This document shows positions 36,170 through 45,183 of a stretch of DNA of 64,000 nt, piece by piece. The position numbers were made by a program, and so were the translations under genes. Origin of the DNA: Pseudomonas sp. stari2 (lineage in GTDB: Bacteria > Pseudomonadota > Gammaproteobacteria > Pseudomonadales > Pseudomonadaceae). The stretch covers positions 6,108,001 to 6,172,000 of the forward strand of contig NZ_CP099760.1 of NCBI RefSeq assembly GCF_040760005.1. The letters run 5' to 3'. Position 1 is the first letter of the stretch, and each line of letters opens with the position of its first letter. Below the pieces are notes generated by a model. It had not been told where the DNA came from. It saw only the letters and a list, made by a program, of their open reading frames with translations, and ran no database searches.

Positions 36170-37543
36170 GTGACTGAACTGACTTCACTGCAAAACCTCT
36201 GGCTCACCGAAACCGTGCGCCTGCGCGAAGAACACGCAGGCCCGCTGGACGATCAGGAAGCCAATCGCCTGGCCCGCGCGGCCGGCGGCGATCTGCCGGG
36301 ACGCATTCAGCGCCGCGCCCTGTGGCTGGCCGAGCGCGATGGGCTGAACTCTGCGCTCAGGCACTGGCTGCAAGGCGCACGCCTGGCGCTGGTGTTACTG
36401 GCGATCCTCGCCGTATTGAGCGGCGCGGGTCTGGCCTTCGCCGCACTGGGCCAGACGCCGGTCAATGTGTTCTGGGCCCTGGGCAGCCTGCTCGGGCTGA
36501 ATCTGATTCTGCTGTTGAGCTGGGCGCTTGGGCTGATCTTCGCTGGCGAACATGGCGCCACTCTTGGCCGCTTGTGGTTGTGGCTCAGTGAAAAACTCGC
36601 CCGCGACGCCAAGGCTGCGCAAATGGCGCCGGCCCTGCTGTTGATGCTGCAACGCCAGAAACTCAATCGTTGGGCGCTCGGTACGCTGGTCAATGGACTG
36701 TGGTTGCTGGCGATGTTCAGCGCGCTGGTATTGCTGCTGACGCTGATGGCGACCCGTCGCTACGGCTTCGTCTGGGAAACCACGATTCTCAGCGCCGACA
36801 CGTTCATCAACATGACTCAGGCCCTCGGCGCATTGCCGGCGTTGCTGGGTTTCAACGTGCCGACTGTGGACATGATCCGCGCCAGCGGCGACACCGCGCT
36901 GAACATCGAAAGCGCCCGTCAGGCCTGGGCGACCTGGCTGGTCGGCGTGATGGTGGTGTACGGCGTGCTGCCGCGCCTGCTGTTGGCGCTGTTCTGCTTC
37001 TGGCGCTGGAACAGCGGCAAAGCCGCATTGCGTCTGGACCTGAACCTGCCCGGTTACGCCCAACTGCGCGAACGCCTGATGCCGACCAGCGAACGCCTCG
37101 GCATCACCGACCCCGAGCCTGCGCAATTGCACCACGTCGAAAGCACCGTCGGCGAACACGCCAGCAACGGCGCGTTGCTGGTGGCGATCGAACTAGACGA
37201 TCAACACCCATGGCCGCCGACGCTGCCAAAAAACGTCAGCAACGCCGGCATCCTCGACAGCCGTGAATCGCGCAACAAACTGCTCGAACAGCTCAGCCGT
37301 TTTCCGCCGGCGCGCCTCGCGATTGCCTGCGACCCACGGCGTTCGCCGGATCGCGGCAGCCTGGCGCTGATTGCCGAGCTGGCGCGCAATGCCGCAGCCA
37401 CCCGCGTCTGGCTATTGCAGGCGCCGCAAGGACAAGCACTGGACGCCGAACGCCTCGGCGACTGGCATGTTGCGCTGCAACAACTGGAGCTGCCGTTTGC
37501 CGATTGCGCCCCGTTGAACTGGCTGGAGCACGGACATGACTGA
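36170..37543 (+). CDS. DUF2868 family membrane protein
   Basis: A 457-aa protein with about four membrane spans (near residues 69-91, 97-122, 164-190, 258-280) and a soluble C-terminal part of about 170 residues. It starts with GTG. The pair with the next gene, a DUF3482 GTPase, is recurrent in gamma-proteobacteria; the two overlap by 8 nt, suggesting a membrane partner and regulatory GTPase. Function is unknown. The C-terminal part (LLVAIELDDQHPWP, ACDPRRSPDRGSLALI) has no catalytic signature I recognise. Confidence 0.78.
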   Translation: MTELTSLQNLWLTETVRLREEHAGPLDDQEANRLARAAGGDLPGRIQRRALWLAERDGLNSALRHWLQGARLALVLLAILAVLSGAGLAFAALGQTPVNVFWALGSLLGLNLILLLSWALGLIFAGEHGATLGRLWLWLSEKLARDAKAAQMAPALLLMLQRQKLNRWALGTLVNGLWLLAMFSALVLLLTLMATRRYGFVWETTILSADTFINMTQALGALPALLGFNVPTVDMIRASGDTALNIESARQAWATWLVGVMVVYGVLPRLLLALFCFWRWNSGKAALRLDLNLPGYAQLRERLMPTSERLGITDPEPAQLHHVESTVGEHASNGALLVAIELDDQHPWPPTLPKNVSNAGILDSRESRNKLLEQLSRFPPARLAIACDPRRSPDRGSLALIAELARNAAATRVWLLQAPQGQALDAERLGDWHVALQQLELPFADCAPLNWLEHGHD

Positions 37544-38921
37544 TGCCTGGAAAGCGCCGCTGAAACTGGCGGTGGTCGGCCACACCAACGTCGGCAAGAC
37601 TTCGCTGTTGCGCACCCTGACCCGCGACGTCGGCTTCGGCGAAGTCTCCCATCGCCCAAGCACCACGCGGCATGTCGAAGGCGCGCGGTTGTCGGTGGAT
37701 GGCGAGCCGTTGCTTGACCTCTACGACACACCGGGCCTGGAAGACGCCATCGCCCTGCTGGATTTTCTCGAGCGCCTGGAACGGCCCGGCGAACGCCTCG
37801 ACGGTCCTGCGCGGCTGGCGCGGTTTCTCGATGGCAGCGAAGCGCGCCAGCGTTTCGAACAGGAAGCCAAGGTGCTGCGGCAACTGCTCGATTCCGATGC
37901 CGGCCTGTATGTGATCGATGCCCGGGAACCGGTGCTGGCCAAGTACCGTGATGAACTGGAAGTGCTGGCCAGTTGCGGCAAACCGTTGCTGCCGGTACTG
38001 AATTTCGTCAGCAGCGCCAACCACCGCGAACCGGACTGGCGTGAAGCACTGGCGCGTCTGGGGCTGCATGCATTGGTGCGTTTCGACAGCGTCGCCCCGC
38101 CGGAGGATGGCGAGCGGCGGCTGTACGAAAGTCTCGCGTTGCTGCTGGAAAATGCCCGCCCGCAGCTTGAACGGCTGATCGCCGATCAACAGGCCCAACG
38201 TCTCGCCCGCGAGCAAAGTGCCGCACGCCTGATCGCCGAATTGCTGATCGACTGCGCCGCGTGCCGGCGCAGTGTGGCGAGCAACGCCGAGCAGGAACAA
38301 CAGGCCATCAGCGAACTGCGCAAAGCCGTGCGCCAACGCGAGCAGAAATGCGTCGAAGCACTGCTCAAGCTCTACGCCTTCCGCCCGCAAGACGCCGCCG
38401 CCAGCGATCTGCCGCTGCTCGACGGGCGCTGGGGCGATGACCTGTTCAACCCGGAAACCCTCAAGCAACTGGGCGTGCGAGTCGGCGGTGGGATTGCGGC
38501 CGGTGCAGCCGCGGGGGCGGGTGTGGATTTACTGGTCGGCGGCATCACCCTCGGCGCCGCCGCCCTGGCCGGCGCAATTGCCGGCGGCGCCCTGCAAACC
38601 GCCCGCAGCTACGGCAATCGCCTGCTCGGCAAGATCAAAGGGCAGCGGGAACTGACGGTCGACGACAACGTATTGCGACTGCTGGCATTGCGTCAGCGGC
38701 AACTGCTGCAAGCGCTGAATGCCCGTGGTCATGCAGCGATGGATACCGTTCAGGTGGCGACGCCGCAGGACAAGACCTGGCGCGAAGGCAAGCTGCCGGA
38801 GGCATTGAACATCGCCCGGGCCCACCCGCAATGGTCGTCGCTCAATCCGCATCCAAAGCTGAATCAGGCCCAGCGTCAGGAACAGATCGATGAGCTGGTG
38901 AGCAACGTCCTCGAACTCTAG
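37536..38921 (+). CDS. GTPase with DUF3482 domain
   Basis: A 461-aa protein. The N-terminal Era/TrmE-type G domain has G1 VGHTNVGKTSLLRTL (about residues 14-28), a G2 Thr in RPSTTRHVEG, G3 DLYDTPGLEDA, and G4-like LNFVSS in place of NKxD. The middle is helical and charged. A Gly/Ala-rich hydrophobic region (GGGIAAGAAAGAGVDLLVGG, about 317-336) could insert in membranes, as in other DUF3482 proteins. It overlaps the DUF2868 gene by 8 nt. Its stop shares 4 nt with the convergent hypothetical gene. Confidence 0.82.
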   Translation: MTDAWKAPLKLAVVGHTNVGKTSLLRTLTRDVGFGEVSHRPSTTRHVEGARLSVDGEPLLDLYDTPGLEDAIALLDFLERLERPGERLDGPARLARFLDGSEARQRFEQEAKVLRQLLDSDAGLYVIDAREPVLAKYRDELEVLASCGKPLLPVLNFVSSANHREPDWREALARLGLHALVRFDSVAPPEDGERRLYESLALLLENARPQLERLIADQQAQRLAREQSAARLIAELLIDCAACRRSVASNAEQEQQAISELRKAVRQREQKCVEALLKLYAFRPQDAAASDLPLLDGRWGDDLFNPETLKQLGVRVGGGIAAGAAAGAGVDLLVGGITLGAAALAGAIAGGALQTARSYGNRLLGKIKGQRELTVDDNVLRLLALRQRQLLQALNARGHAAMDTVQVATPQDKTWREGKLPEALNIARAHPQWSSLNPHPKLNQAQRQEQIDELVSNVLEL

Positions 38922-39343
38922 AACCAGCCAACCTTGAGGAACTGTTTGACCAGCGCCGTCACGCGGCTGCGATCCGTGCGATTGGCGCGCCCGTCGTTGT
39001 CGACGTCCGAACACAGGACAACCTCGAAGCTGCCATCGTTATCCAGGTCATGGACGGCAGCTTTATAAGCGATGGTTTCGCCCTCGTGAAAGTGCAGCCT
39101 GACTGACTCCGGTGTTCCATCGCCGCCGGGGTTCAGAGCGAAGATCCGCAGATGTCGCGCATCGTCATCGGCCGCATTGAACCAGGCACATTTCAGATAG
39201 GTGCTGGAGAAGCTGCGCAGTTGCGCGACTTCGCGAACTGACGCTTCGCGCCAATCCTGTTCGCTGTCATGAAAGCGCATCTGAACACTGTGCCCCGCGC
39301 CGCTGCTCGATCGATCCCGAGCAATCACTTTCAAAAAACGCAT
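38918..39343 (-). CDS. Hypothetical protein with Asp-rich calcium-loop-like repeats
   Basis: A 141-aa soluble protein of unknown function. Near the C-terminus are two DxDxDG-type segments, DLDNDGSFE and DVDNDGRANRTD, spaced like EF-hand, dockerin or FG-GAP calcium loops. No signal peptide is evident from MRFLKVIARDRSS. The frame is open 20 codons upstream, but that extension is Cys/Arg-rich and unlikely. Its 3' end overlaps the GTPase gene stop by 4 nt. Calcium binding is inference. Confidence 0.6.
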   Translation of the reverse strand: MRFLKVIARDRSSSGAGHSVQMRFHDSEQDWREASVREVAQLRSFSSTYLKCAWFNAADDDARHLRIFALNPGGDGTPESVRLHFHEGETIAYKAAVHDLDNDGSFEVVLCSDVDNDGRANRTDRSRVTALVKQFLKVGWF

Positions 39344-39429
39344 CCGTGCGCTCCTTCGGCAAAAAAACCAGTCTGGGCCGAGGGGGCAACACGCGCCATG
39401 CACCGTTTCCCGGTTTGACGTAAGAAGGT

Positions 39430-39996
39430 TCAGCGCGCCTCGCGGGACAACACGGTGAAGGCCTTGTGCTTCAAGACTTCAAGATCAATCACCGGTACGG
39501 CCATTTCCTTCGCCAGCTCATCCCACTGACGCATCCTCAGACTGACGTCGCACAACGGATCCTGCTCGAACGCATCGGCTTCAGCCTCCGTCATCACCCC
39601 GCCCTGATATTCCAGGGTGCGGCGGCTGGCTTCGCTCAAGCGTTCGTAATAGCCCGATTCCCTGAGCGTCAGATAACGCTTGGCCTGGACGTGATACTCC
39701 ACCAGCCGCGCCAGGCGCTCGCTGAATCCGGCTTCACGCAAATAGTCCGCACCGAGCCGTTCGTGGCTGACCACGCCATAACCGCCCATGTTTTCCGCGC
39801 CTTCGGCACACAAATGGCCGATGTCGTGAAAAAACGCGGCGAGTACCACGTCGTCGTCGAAGCCTTCGGCGATGGCCAGTTGCGCCGCCTGGGACATGTG
39901 TTCGATCTGCGACACCGGTTCGCCGATGTAGTCGCTGGCGCCGAAGCGCTCGTAGAGGCCGAACACCCGGTCGATGACTTGCTCGTGACTCAACAT
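39430..39996 (-). CDS. phnZ: PhnZ-type HD-domain mixed-valence diiron oxygenase
   Basis: A 188-aa HD protein. It has the lid residues Tyr23 and Glu26 in YIGEPVSQIEH, His33, the HD pair His57-Asp58 with His61 (FFHDIGH), His78 and His102 (EYHVQAKRY), matching the PhnZ ligand order. PhnZ cleaves the C-P bond of 2-amino-1-hydroxyethylphosphonate to glycine and phosphate using O2. The ATG overlaps the upstream gene's stop by 1 nt (TGATG). It is the last gene of an aminoethylphosphonate cluster. Its usual partner PhnY is not in the window. Confidence 0.85.
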   Translation of the reverse strand: MLSHEQVIDRVFGLYERFGASDYIGEPVSQIEHMSQAAQLAIAEGFDDDVVLAAFFHDIGHLCAEGAENMGGYGVVSHERLGADYLREAGFSERLARLVEYHVQAKRYLTLRESGYYERLSEASRRTLEYQGGVMTEAEADAFEQDPLCDVSLRMRQWDELAKEMAVPVIDLEVLKHKAFTVLSREAR

Positions 39997-41129
39997 CAAA
40001 GCTCTCCAAAAAGCTGTGCAACATTGCGCTCGGCCATGGCCGGGCCGACGCTCATGCCGACGCCGCTGTGCATCAGCGCCACATTCAGCCCCGGCGCCGG
40101 ACGCAGGAACGAAAACGGACCTGGTCCACGGGAACCATAGACACCCTGCCAGCGCTCGACCACTTGCACCTTGCAGCCGAGAGTCTGTTCGGCCAGTTCG
40201 AGCATCCAGTTGTCGACCTGCTCGGCGTTGAACGGCGATGGATCGCTGCCGTAATGGTGCGAGTCGCCGATGATCAGTTCGCCATACGGCGTCGGGCTGA
40301 TCAGCAGATGAATGCCGTTTTCCTGCAGGTGCGGTTGTTCGCGCAGGATCTGTGTCTGCACCGCCGCCGCTTCCGGCAAGTCGGCGAAGGCGCCGTAATG
40401 CACGCAGCTGAGACCGGTGAGCAAGGCGTGTTGCAAGTTCAGGTCAATCTGCGGCCGAGCGCGAAGCATTTGCAGGCGGCAGATTTGCGGGTCGAGGGCG
40501 GCAATCGGTTCGGCCAGCAAGGTCTGATAATCATGGCCGGAGCAGACGATGATCTGCTCGGCGGTGAAGGTGCCGGCCGTGCTGTGCAGGCGTCCCGGTT
40601 CAACGTCGCGCACCAGCGTCGAGAAGTGAAACCCGACGTTGAGTTCGCGGCGCAGGTATTCGATCAACGCCGGAATCGCTTCCCGTGAATACAGTTGTTG
40701 ATCGTCCATCCCGTGCAGCGCGGCGCGGTGATGGCTGAACTGACCGCCATACAGATCGCGCAGCGCGGCACCGCGTAGCAGCTCGACGCGGTAGTCGTGC
40801 TCGACGGCGCGCCCGGCGCAGAAGGCTTCGAGCAAGTGTTCTTCGGCCTCGGTGCGGGCGAACAGGTACGAGCCGTTGCGCTTGAGTTGCAGGCCGGCGA
40901 GCTGCGCCCACTGGCCCCAGAGTTCGCGGCTGGCCTTGGCCAGCTCCAGCATCGGGCCCGGTGGCTGGCCGGTGACCAGGGCCTGACCGAAGTTGCGTAC
41001 CGAGGCGCCGAGTGGTGTGGCGGTGCGCTCGAAAACCGTGACTTTGAGACCGCGCCGGGCGGCGGCATAGGCATGGGACAGGCCCAGAATGCCGGCGCCG
41101 ACGATCAGCAAGTCTTTGTGTTGTGTCAT
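39996..41129 (-). CDS. FAD-dependent oxidoreductase of the phosphonate-linked TIGR03364 type
   Basis: A 377-aa DAO-family flavoprotein. The FAD-binding Rossmann motif is LLIVGAGILGLSHAYAAARRG (about residues 6-26). The C-terminal GPGPFSFLRPAPGLNVALMHSGVGMS is the second FAD region. Genes of this family sit beside PhnZ-type genes and aminoethylphosphonate transporters. By analogy it oxidises an amine, perhaps aminoethylphosphonate or an N-substituted form; the exact substrate is not shown by sequence. The frame is open 13 codons upstream; ATG at 41129 (MTQHKDLL) is preferred. Confidence 0.8.
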   Translation of the reverse strand: MTQHKDLLIVGAGILGLSHAYAAARRGLKVTVFERTATPLGASVRNFGQALVTGQPPGPMLELAKASRELWGQWAQLAGLQLKRNGSYLFARTEAEEHLLEAFCAGRAVEHDYRVELLRGAALRDLYGGQFSHHRAALHGMDDQQLYSREAIPALIEYLRRELNVGFHFSTLVRDVEPGRLHSTAGTFTAEQIIVCSGHDYQTLLAEPIAALDPQICRLQMLRARPQIDLNLQHALLTGLSCVHYGAFADLPEAAAVQTQILREQPHLQENGIHLLISPTPYGELIIGDSHHYGSDPSPFNAEQVDNWMLELAEQTLGCKVQVVERWQGVYGSRGPGPFSFLRPAPGLNVALMHSGVGMSVGPAMAERNVAQLFGEL

Positions 41130-41202
41130 TGAGAAGTGCTCTGAATAAGAGACCACCATTGCTGGCAAGCCAGCGATGGGGCCCTGTCAGTCGATGAAGT
41201 TC

Positions 41203-42228
41203 TTACTTGGCAGCGACTTTCTCGGACTTGCCGTCATAACGCTTGCGCCATTCGGTCAGGATCTCGTCGCGGTTCTTCGAGGCCCAGGCAAAGTCGTTCT
41301 TGATCAGGCGCTGCTCGTAGTCGGCCGGCAGTTCGGTCTGCGGCTTGGCAATGCCTGGTTGGGCGAGGACGGCGAAGTTTTCCTTGTACAGGTCCATCGC
41401 CGGGGCGCTGGCGGAGAAGTCGGCCAGTTTCTTCGCGGCTTCTTCATGCGGCGTGCCTTTGATCACGGCAGTCGCTTCGATCTCCCAACCCAGGCCTTCT
41501 TTCGGCAGGATGATGTCCAGCGGCGCGCCCTGACGCTTCAGCTGAACGGCCGGGTACTCGAAGGAAACCCCGATCGGGAATTCGCCCGCCGCCGCCAGTT
41601 TGCAAGGCTTGGAACCGGAGTGAACGTACTGGCCGATGTTCTGGTGCAGGCCGTCCATGTAAGCCCAGCCCTGCTTCTCGCCGAAGGTTTGCAGCCAGGC
41701 GCTGACGTCGAGGAAACCGGTGCCGGACGAGGCCGGGTTCGGCATCACGATCTTGCCTTTGTACTCAGGCTTGGTCAGGTCCTGCCAGCTCACCGGTTTG
41801 GTCAGACCTTGTTTTTCGGCTTCGACGGTGTTGAAGCAAATAGTCGCAGCCCAGACGTCCATACCGACCCAGGCTGGCGGGTTGGCGGCATCGCGGTAGT
41901 TCGCGCCGATCTTGCCCAGGTCCTTCGGCGCGTAGCTTTGCAGCATGCCTTGCTGATCGAGGATCGCCAGGCTCGAAGCGGCCAGGCCCCATACCGCGTC
42001 AGCCTGCGGACGCTCTTTTTCGGCCAGCAGTTTGGCAGTAATGATCCCGGTGGAATCACGCACCCACTTGATCTCGATGTCCGGATTGGCCTTTTCGAAC
42101 GCTTCCTTATAGCTCTTGAGCTGTTCGGCTTCGAGAGCGGTGTACACCGTCAACTCGGTTTTTGCCGCGAAGGCATTCAGGCTGAAAGTAGCGAGCACAG
42201 CAGCGGCCAGGGCCATAGGCTTGAACAT
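41203..42228 (-). CDS. 2-aminoethylphosphonate ABC transporter, substrate-binding protein
   Basis: A 341-aa periplasmic binding protein of the iron/sulfate/AEP-type family. The signal peptide is at residues 1-22 (ends LNAFAA). The mature protein begins KTELTVYTALEAEQLKSY and contains VWGLAASSLAI and the MPNPASSGTGFLDVSAWL loop that contacts phosphonate or anion in this family. It lies 47 nt downstream of the permease gene and upstream of the FAD oxidoreductase. AEP specificity is inferred from the PhnZ context. Confidence 0.84.
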   Translation of the reverse strand: MFKPMALAAAVLATFSLNAFAAKTELTVYTALEAEQLKSYKEAFEKANPDIEIKWVRDSTGIITAKLLAEKERPQADAVWGLAASSLAILDQQGMLQSYAPKDLGKIGANYRDAANPPAWVGMDVWAATICFNTVEAEKQGLTKPVSWQDLTKPEYKGKIVMPNPASSGTGFLDVSAWLQTFGEKQGWAYMDGLHQNIGQYVHSGSKPCKLAAAGEFPIGVSFEYPAVQLKRQGAPLDIILPKEGLGWEIEATAVIKGTPHEEAAKKLADFSASAPAMDLYKENFAVLAQPGIAKPQTELPADYEQRLIKNDFAWASKNRDEILTEWRKRYDGKSEKVAAK

Positions 42229-42275
42229 GATCGTTTTCCTGTAGGTGAGTTGAGGCTAAAGGGACAAGTCGTGGA

Positions 42276-44000
42276 TCAGTGGCCGGGCGCCGTTTGCCGC
42301 CAGGCCTGGGAACGGCGCAGCAAGCCGCGCGAAGCCCACGCCAGCAGCAAGGACACGCCCGCCGAGGTGAACAGAATCAGGGTCGACATCGCCGCCGCAC
42401 CGCCGACGTTGCCGGCGTCATCCATGTTCAGCACCGCCACCGCCGCGAGGATGGTGTCGGGGCTGTAGAGGAAGATCGCGGCGGAAACAGTGGTCATGGC
42501 CGAGACGAACAGGTAGCGCACGATGTCCAGTAGCGCCGGCAGGCAGATCGGCACGGTGACCCGCAGGTAATGCCGGTACAGCGGCGCCTTGAGCGACAGC
42601 GCGGCGGCTTCGAACTCGGCGTCGAGCTGACGCAGCGCCGTGGTGGCGGTCATCTGTGCGGTGGTCAGATAGTGAGCAATGGTGCAGACGATCAGCAGGG
42701 TCATGGTCCCGTACAGCACATGCAACGGATTGCCAGTCAGGTTGAAGAAGAAGACGTAACCCAGACCCAGCACCAGCCCCGGCACCGCCATCGGTACGAA
42801 ACTGAGCATGCGTAGCGTCAGATTCAGCCCGCGCTGGCTGCGGGTCTTTTCCATCAGGTAGGCGCCGGTGAAGATCAGCACGCTGCCGATCAACGCCGTG
42901 CCCAGAGCCATCTTCAAGCTGTTGCCGTAGGCAAGCCAGCCACCGCCGGCGGTCTCGTTGAACTGATAGTGGTTGAGCGACAACGACAGGTTGTACGGCC
43001 AGAACTTCACCAGCGACGAGAACACCGCCATGCCGAACACCAGCACCAACGCCGCGCTGATCAGCAGGACGATGGCCAGATAACAGGCGTCGCGCTTCTT
43101 CGACGGCGCCGGTTTGAACACCTGGGCGCGACCGCTCATGGAGTCGCCGTGACGACGACGCAACCAGGCATCGACACCGAAGCTGAACAGCGCCGGCAGC
43201 AGCAGAACCATGCCGATCAACGCACCGCGTCCGAATTGCTGCTGACCGACCACCGCTTTGTAGGCTTCCAGCGCCAGCACTTGATAGTCGCCACCGACCA
43301 CTACCGGCACACCGAAATCGGTGATGGTCAGGGTAAACACCAGACAGAACGCGGCGAACACAGCCTGGCGCGTCGCCGGCCAGGTGATGCTGCGGAAGGC
43401 CTTCGCAGGGCTCGCGCCCATGCTCGACGCGGCGTCGAACAGTCGCGCATCCGCCAGCGACAGGGCTGACAGCAAAATCATCAAGGCGTGTGGGAAGGTG
43501 TAGATCACCTCACCCAGAACAATGCCCCAGAAGCCGTAGATGTTGTCCGACAGCAGCCCGCGCAACATCCCCTGATTGCCGAACAGATAGACCAGCGCAA
43601 TCCCCGGCAGCATCGACGGCGCCATCAGCGGCAGCAGGGAAATCCCTCGCCAGATGCCTTTGGCGGGAATCAACGTGCGTTGCAAGGCGTAGGCAAACAG
43701 GTAGGCCAGCGGTACGACGATCGCCGCGACGCTGAGGGAAACTTTCAGGCTGTTGCCGAGCAGCCAATGGAAATTGTCGCTGCTCACCAGCTCCTTCGCG
43801 GCGAGCCAGCCACCGCCCTGCCCGGCTTCGCTGCTGAAACCGCGCCAGAAGATCGCCAGCAACGGCAACAGCACCGCCACACCGAGCAGCACCAGCAGCA
43901 GGAGTTTGCCGCCGAGGACGAAGATCCGGTCGCCGACCTCGGCCCCGGCCACCTGCCGCGCCTGCTTTTGCGGTAGCGGCAGTGCGAGGTTGCTGTTCAT
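42276..44000 (-). CDS. 2-aminoethylphosphonate ABC transporter, fused permease
   Basis: A 574-aa protein with two permease halves, about 12 membrane spans in total, each with an EAA-type loop (DAASSMGASPAKAFRSITWP at about 192-211, and EFEAAALSLKAPLYRHYLRV in the second half). This duplicated FbpB-like layout is standard for AEP and ferric transporters. Its ATG overlaps the ATPase stop by 1 nt (TGATG), so the two are coupled. Confidence 0.86.
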   Translation of the reverse strand: MNSNLALPLPQKQARQVAGAEVGDRIFVLGGKLLLLVLLGVAVLLPLLAIFWRGFSSEAGQGGGWLAAKELVSSDNFHWLLGNSLKVSLSVAAIVVPLAYLFAYALQRTLIPAKGIWRGISLLPLMAPSMLPGIALVYLFGNQGMLRGLLSDNIYGFWGIVLGEVIYTFPHALMILLSALSLADARLFDAASSMGASPAKAFRSITWPATRQAVFAAFCLVFTLTITDFGVPVVVGGDYQVLALEAYKAVVGQQQFGRGALIGMVLLLPALFSFGVDAWLRRRHGDSMSGRAQVFKPAPSKKRDACYLAIVLLISAALVLVFGMAVFSSLVKFWPYNLSLSLNHYQFNETAGGGWLAYGNSLKMALGTALIGSVLIFTGAYLMEKTRSQRGLNLTLRMLSFVPMAVPGLVLGLGYVFFFNLTGNPLHVLYGTMTLLIVCTIAHYLTTAQMTATTALRQLDAEFEAAALSLKAPLYRHYLRVTVPICLPALLDIVRYLFVSAMTTVSAAIFLYSPDTILAAVAVLNMDDAGNVGGAAAMSTLILFTSAGVSLLLAWASRGLLRRSQAWRQTAPGH

Positions 44001-45076
44001 CAGGCAAACACCTGCAGGCTGCGTGGCGGCAAGGCAACCATGATCTGCTGGGCGCCGAGGCGCGGCATGGCTTCCGGCGCCAGTTCGGCGAGTAAGGCAT
44101 GGCCGGGCAATTGATCAAGTTCGAAGCTCATGCGGCAGCGGTTGCCGAGGAAAGTGATCTCGCGGACCTTGGCCGGGAACAGGTTTTCTTCGTGCACCAG
44201 CGGATTGACGTTGATCGCTTCCGGACGGCAGAACAGTCGGCCCGACGGACTATGGACGCTGCCATCGGCCAGACGCAGGTTCATCCCGCCGACCTTGGCG
44301 TGGCTGTCGCTGCTGCGCTGGAATGGCAGCCAGTTGCCCTGGCCGACAAACTCGGCCACGAACGGTGTGGCCGGACGGTTGTAGATTTCCTGCGGGGTAG
44401 CGTACTGCTCGACCTTGCCGTTGTTCATCACGGCGATGCGGTCAGCCATCAGCATGGCTTCGTCCTGATTGTGGGTGACCATCAGGGTGGTGATGCCGAG
44501 GTTGCGTTGCAGTTGGCGCAGCTCGGTGCACAGGTGCTCGCGGACGCGGGCGTCGAGGGCCGACATCGGTTCGTCGAGCAACAGCAGCGACGGCGCCGGG
44601 GCCAGCGCTCGGGCCAGAGCAACTCGTTGTTGCTGACCGCCGGACAACTGGCCCGGGTACTTTTTCTCACTGCCGGTGAGGCCGACCAGTTCCAGCATCT
44701 GACCGACACGACGGCGTACTTCATCGCGACCACTGCCGGCGAGGCCGTAGGCAATGTTCGCTTCGACGGTCAGATTGGGGAATAGCGCGTAGGACTGGAA
44801 CAGGATGCCGTAGTCCCGAGCCTGTGGCGCGAGGTGGGAAACGTCGCGCTCGCCGAGGTACAACTCGCCGCTGTCCTGCTTCTCCAGACCGGCGATGCAA
44901 CGCAACAGCGTGGTCTTGCCACAGCCCGACGGGCCGAGCAGGCACACCAGCTCACCGGCCGCGACATCGAGGGAGACATTATCCAGCGCGGTGAAGGCGC
45001 CGAAGCGCTTCTGCACGCCGCGCACTTTCATCGGTGCGCCGGGGTTGGTCAGGGCAGTTGCGATTGCAGGGTTCAT
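44000..45076 (-). CDS. 2-aminoethylphosphonate ABC transporter, ATP-binding protein
   Basis: A 358-aa ABC ATPase. Walker A is GPSGCGKTTLLRCI (about residues 48-61), the signature is LSGGQQQRVALARAL (about 144-158), and Walker B is LLLLDEPMSALD. A C-terminal TOBE-like regulatory domain follows from about 245. It is the first gene of the transporter-catabolism operon, 107 nt downstream of the LysR gene on the same strand. Confidence 0.88.
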   Translation of the reverse strand: MNPAIATALTNPGAPMKVRGVQKRFGAFTALDNVSLDVAAGELVCLLGPSGCGKTTLLRCIAGLEKQDSGELYLGERDVSHLAPQARDYGILFQSYALFPNLTVEANIAYGLAGSGRDEVRRRVGQMLELVGLTGSEKKYPGQLSGGQQQRVALARALAPAPSLLLLDEPMSALDARVREHLCTELRQLQRNLGITTLMVTHNQDEAMLMADRIAVMNNGKVEQYATPQEIYNRPATPFVAEFVGQGNWLPFQRSSDSHAKVGGMNLRLADGSVHSPSGRLFCRPEAINVNPLVHEENLFPAKVREITFLGNRCRMSFELDQLPGHALLAELAPEAMPRLGAQQIMVALPPRSLQVFA

Positions 45077-45183
45077 GGACAGGCCTCATCAAGCAGATGA
45101 GACGAATCCTAGAGTTGTAATGCGTCGGTCATATGGCAACAAGGCAAAATCGACCGATAGTGGTATTCGGGGATTTGGGTTGA

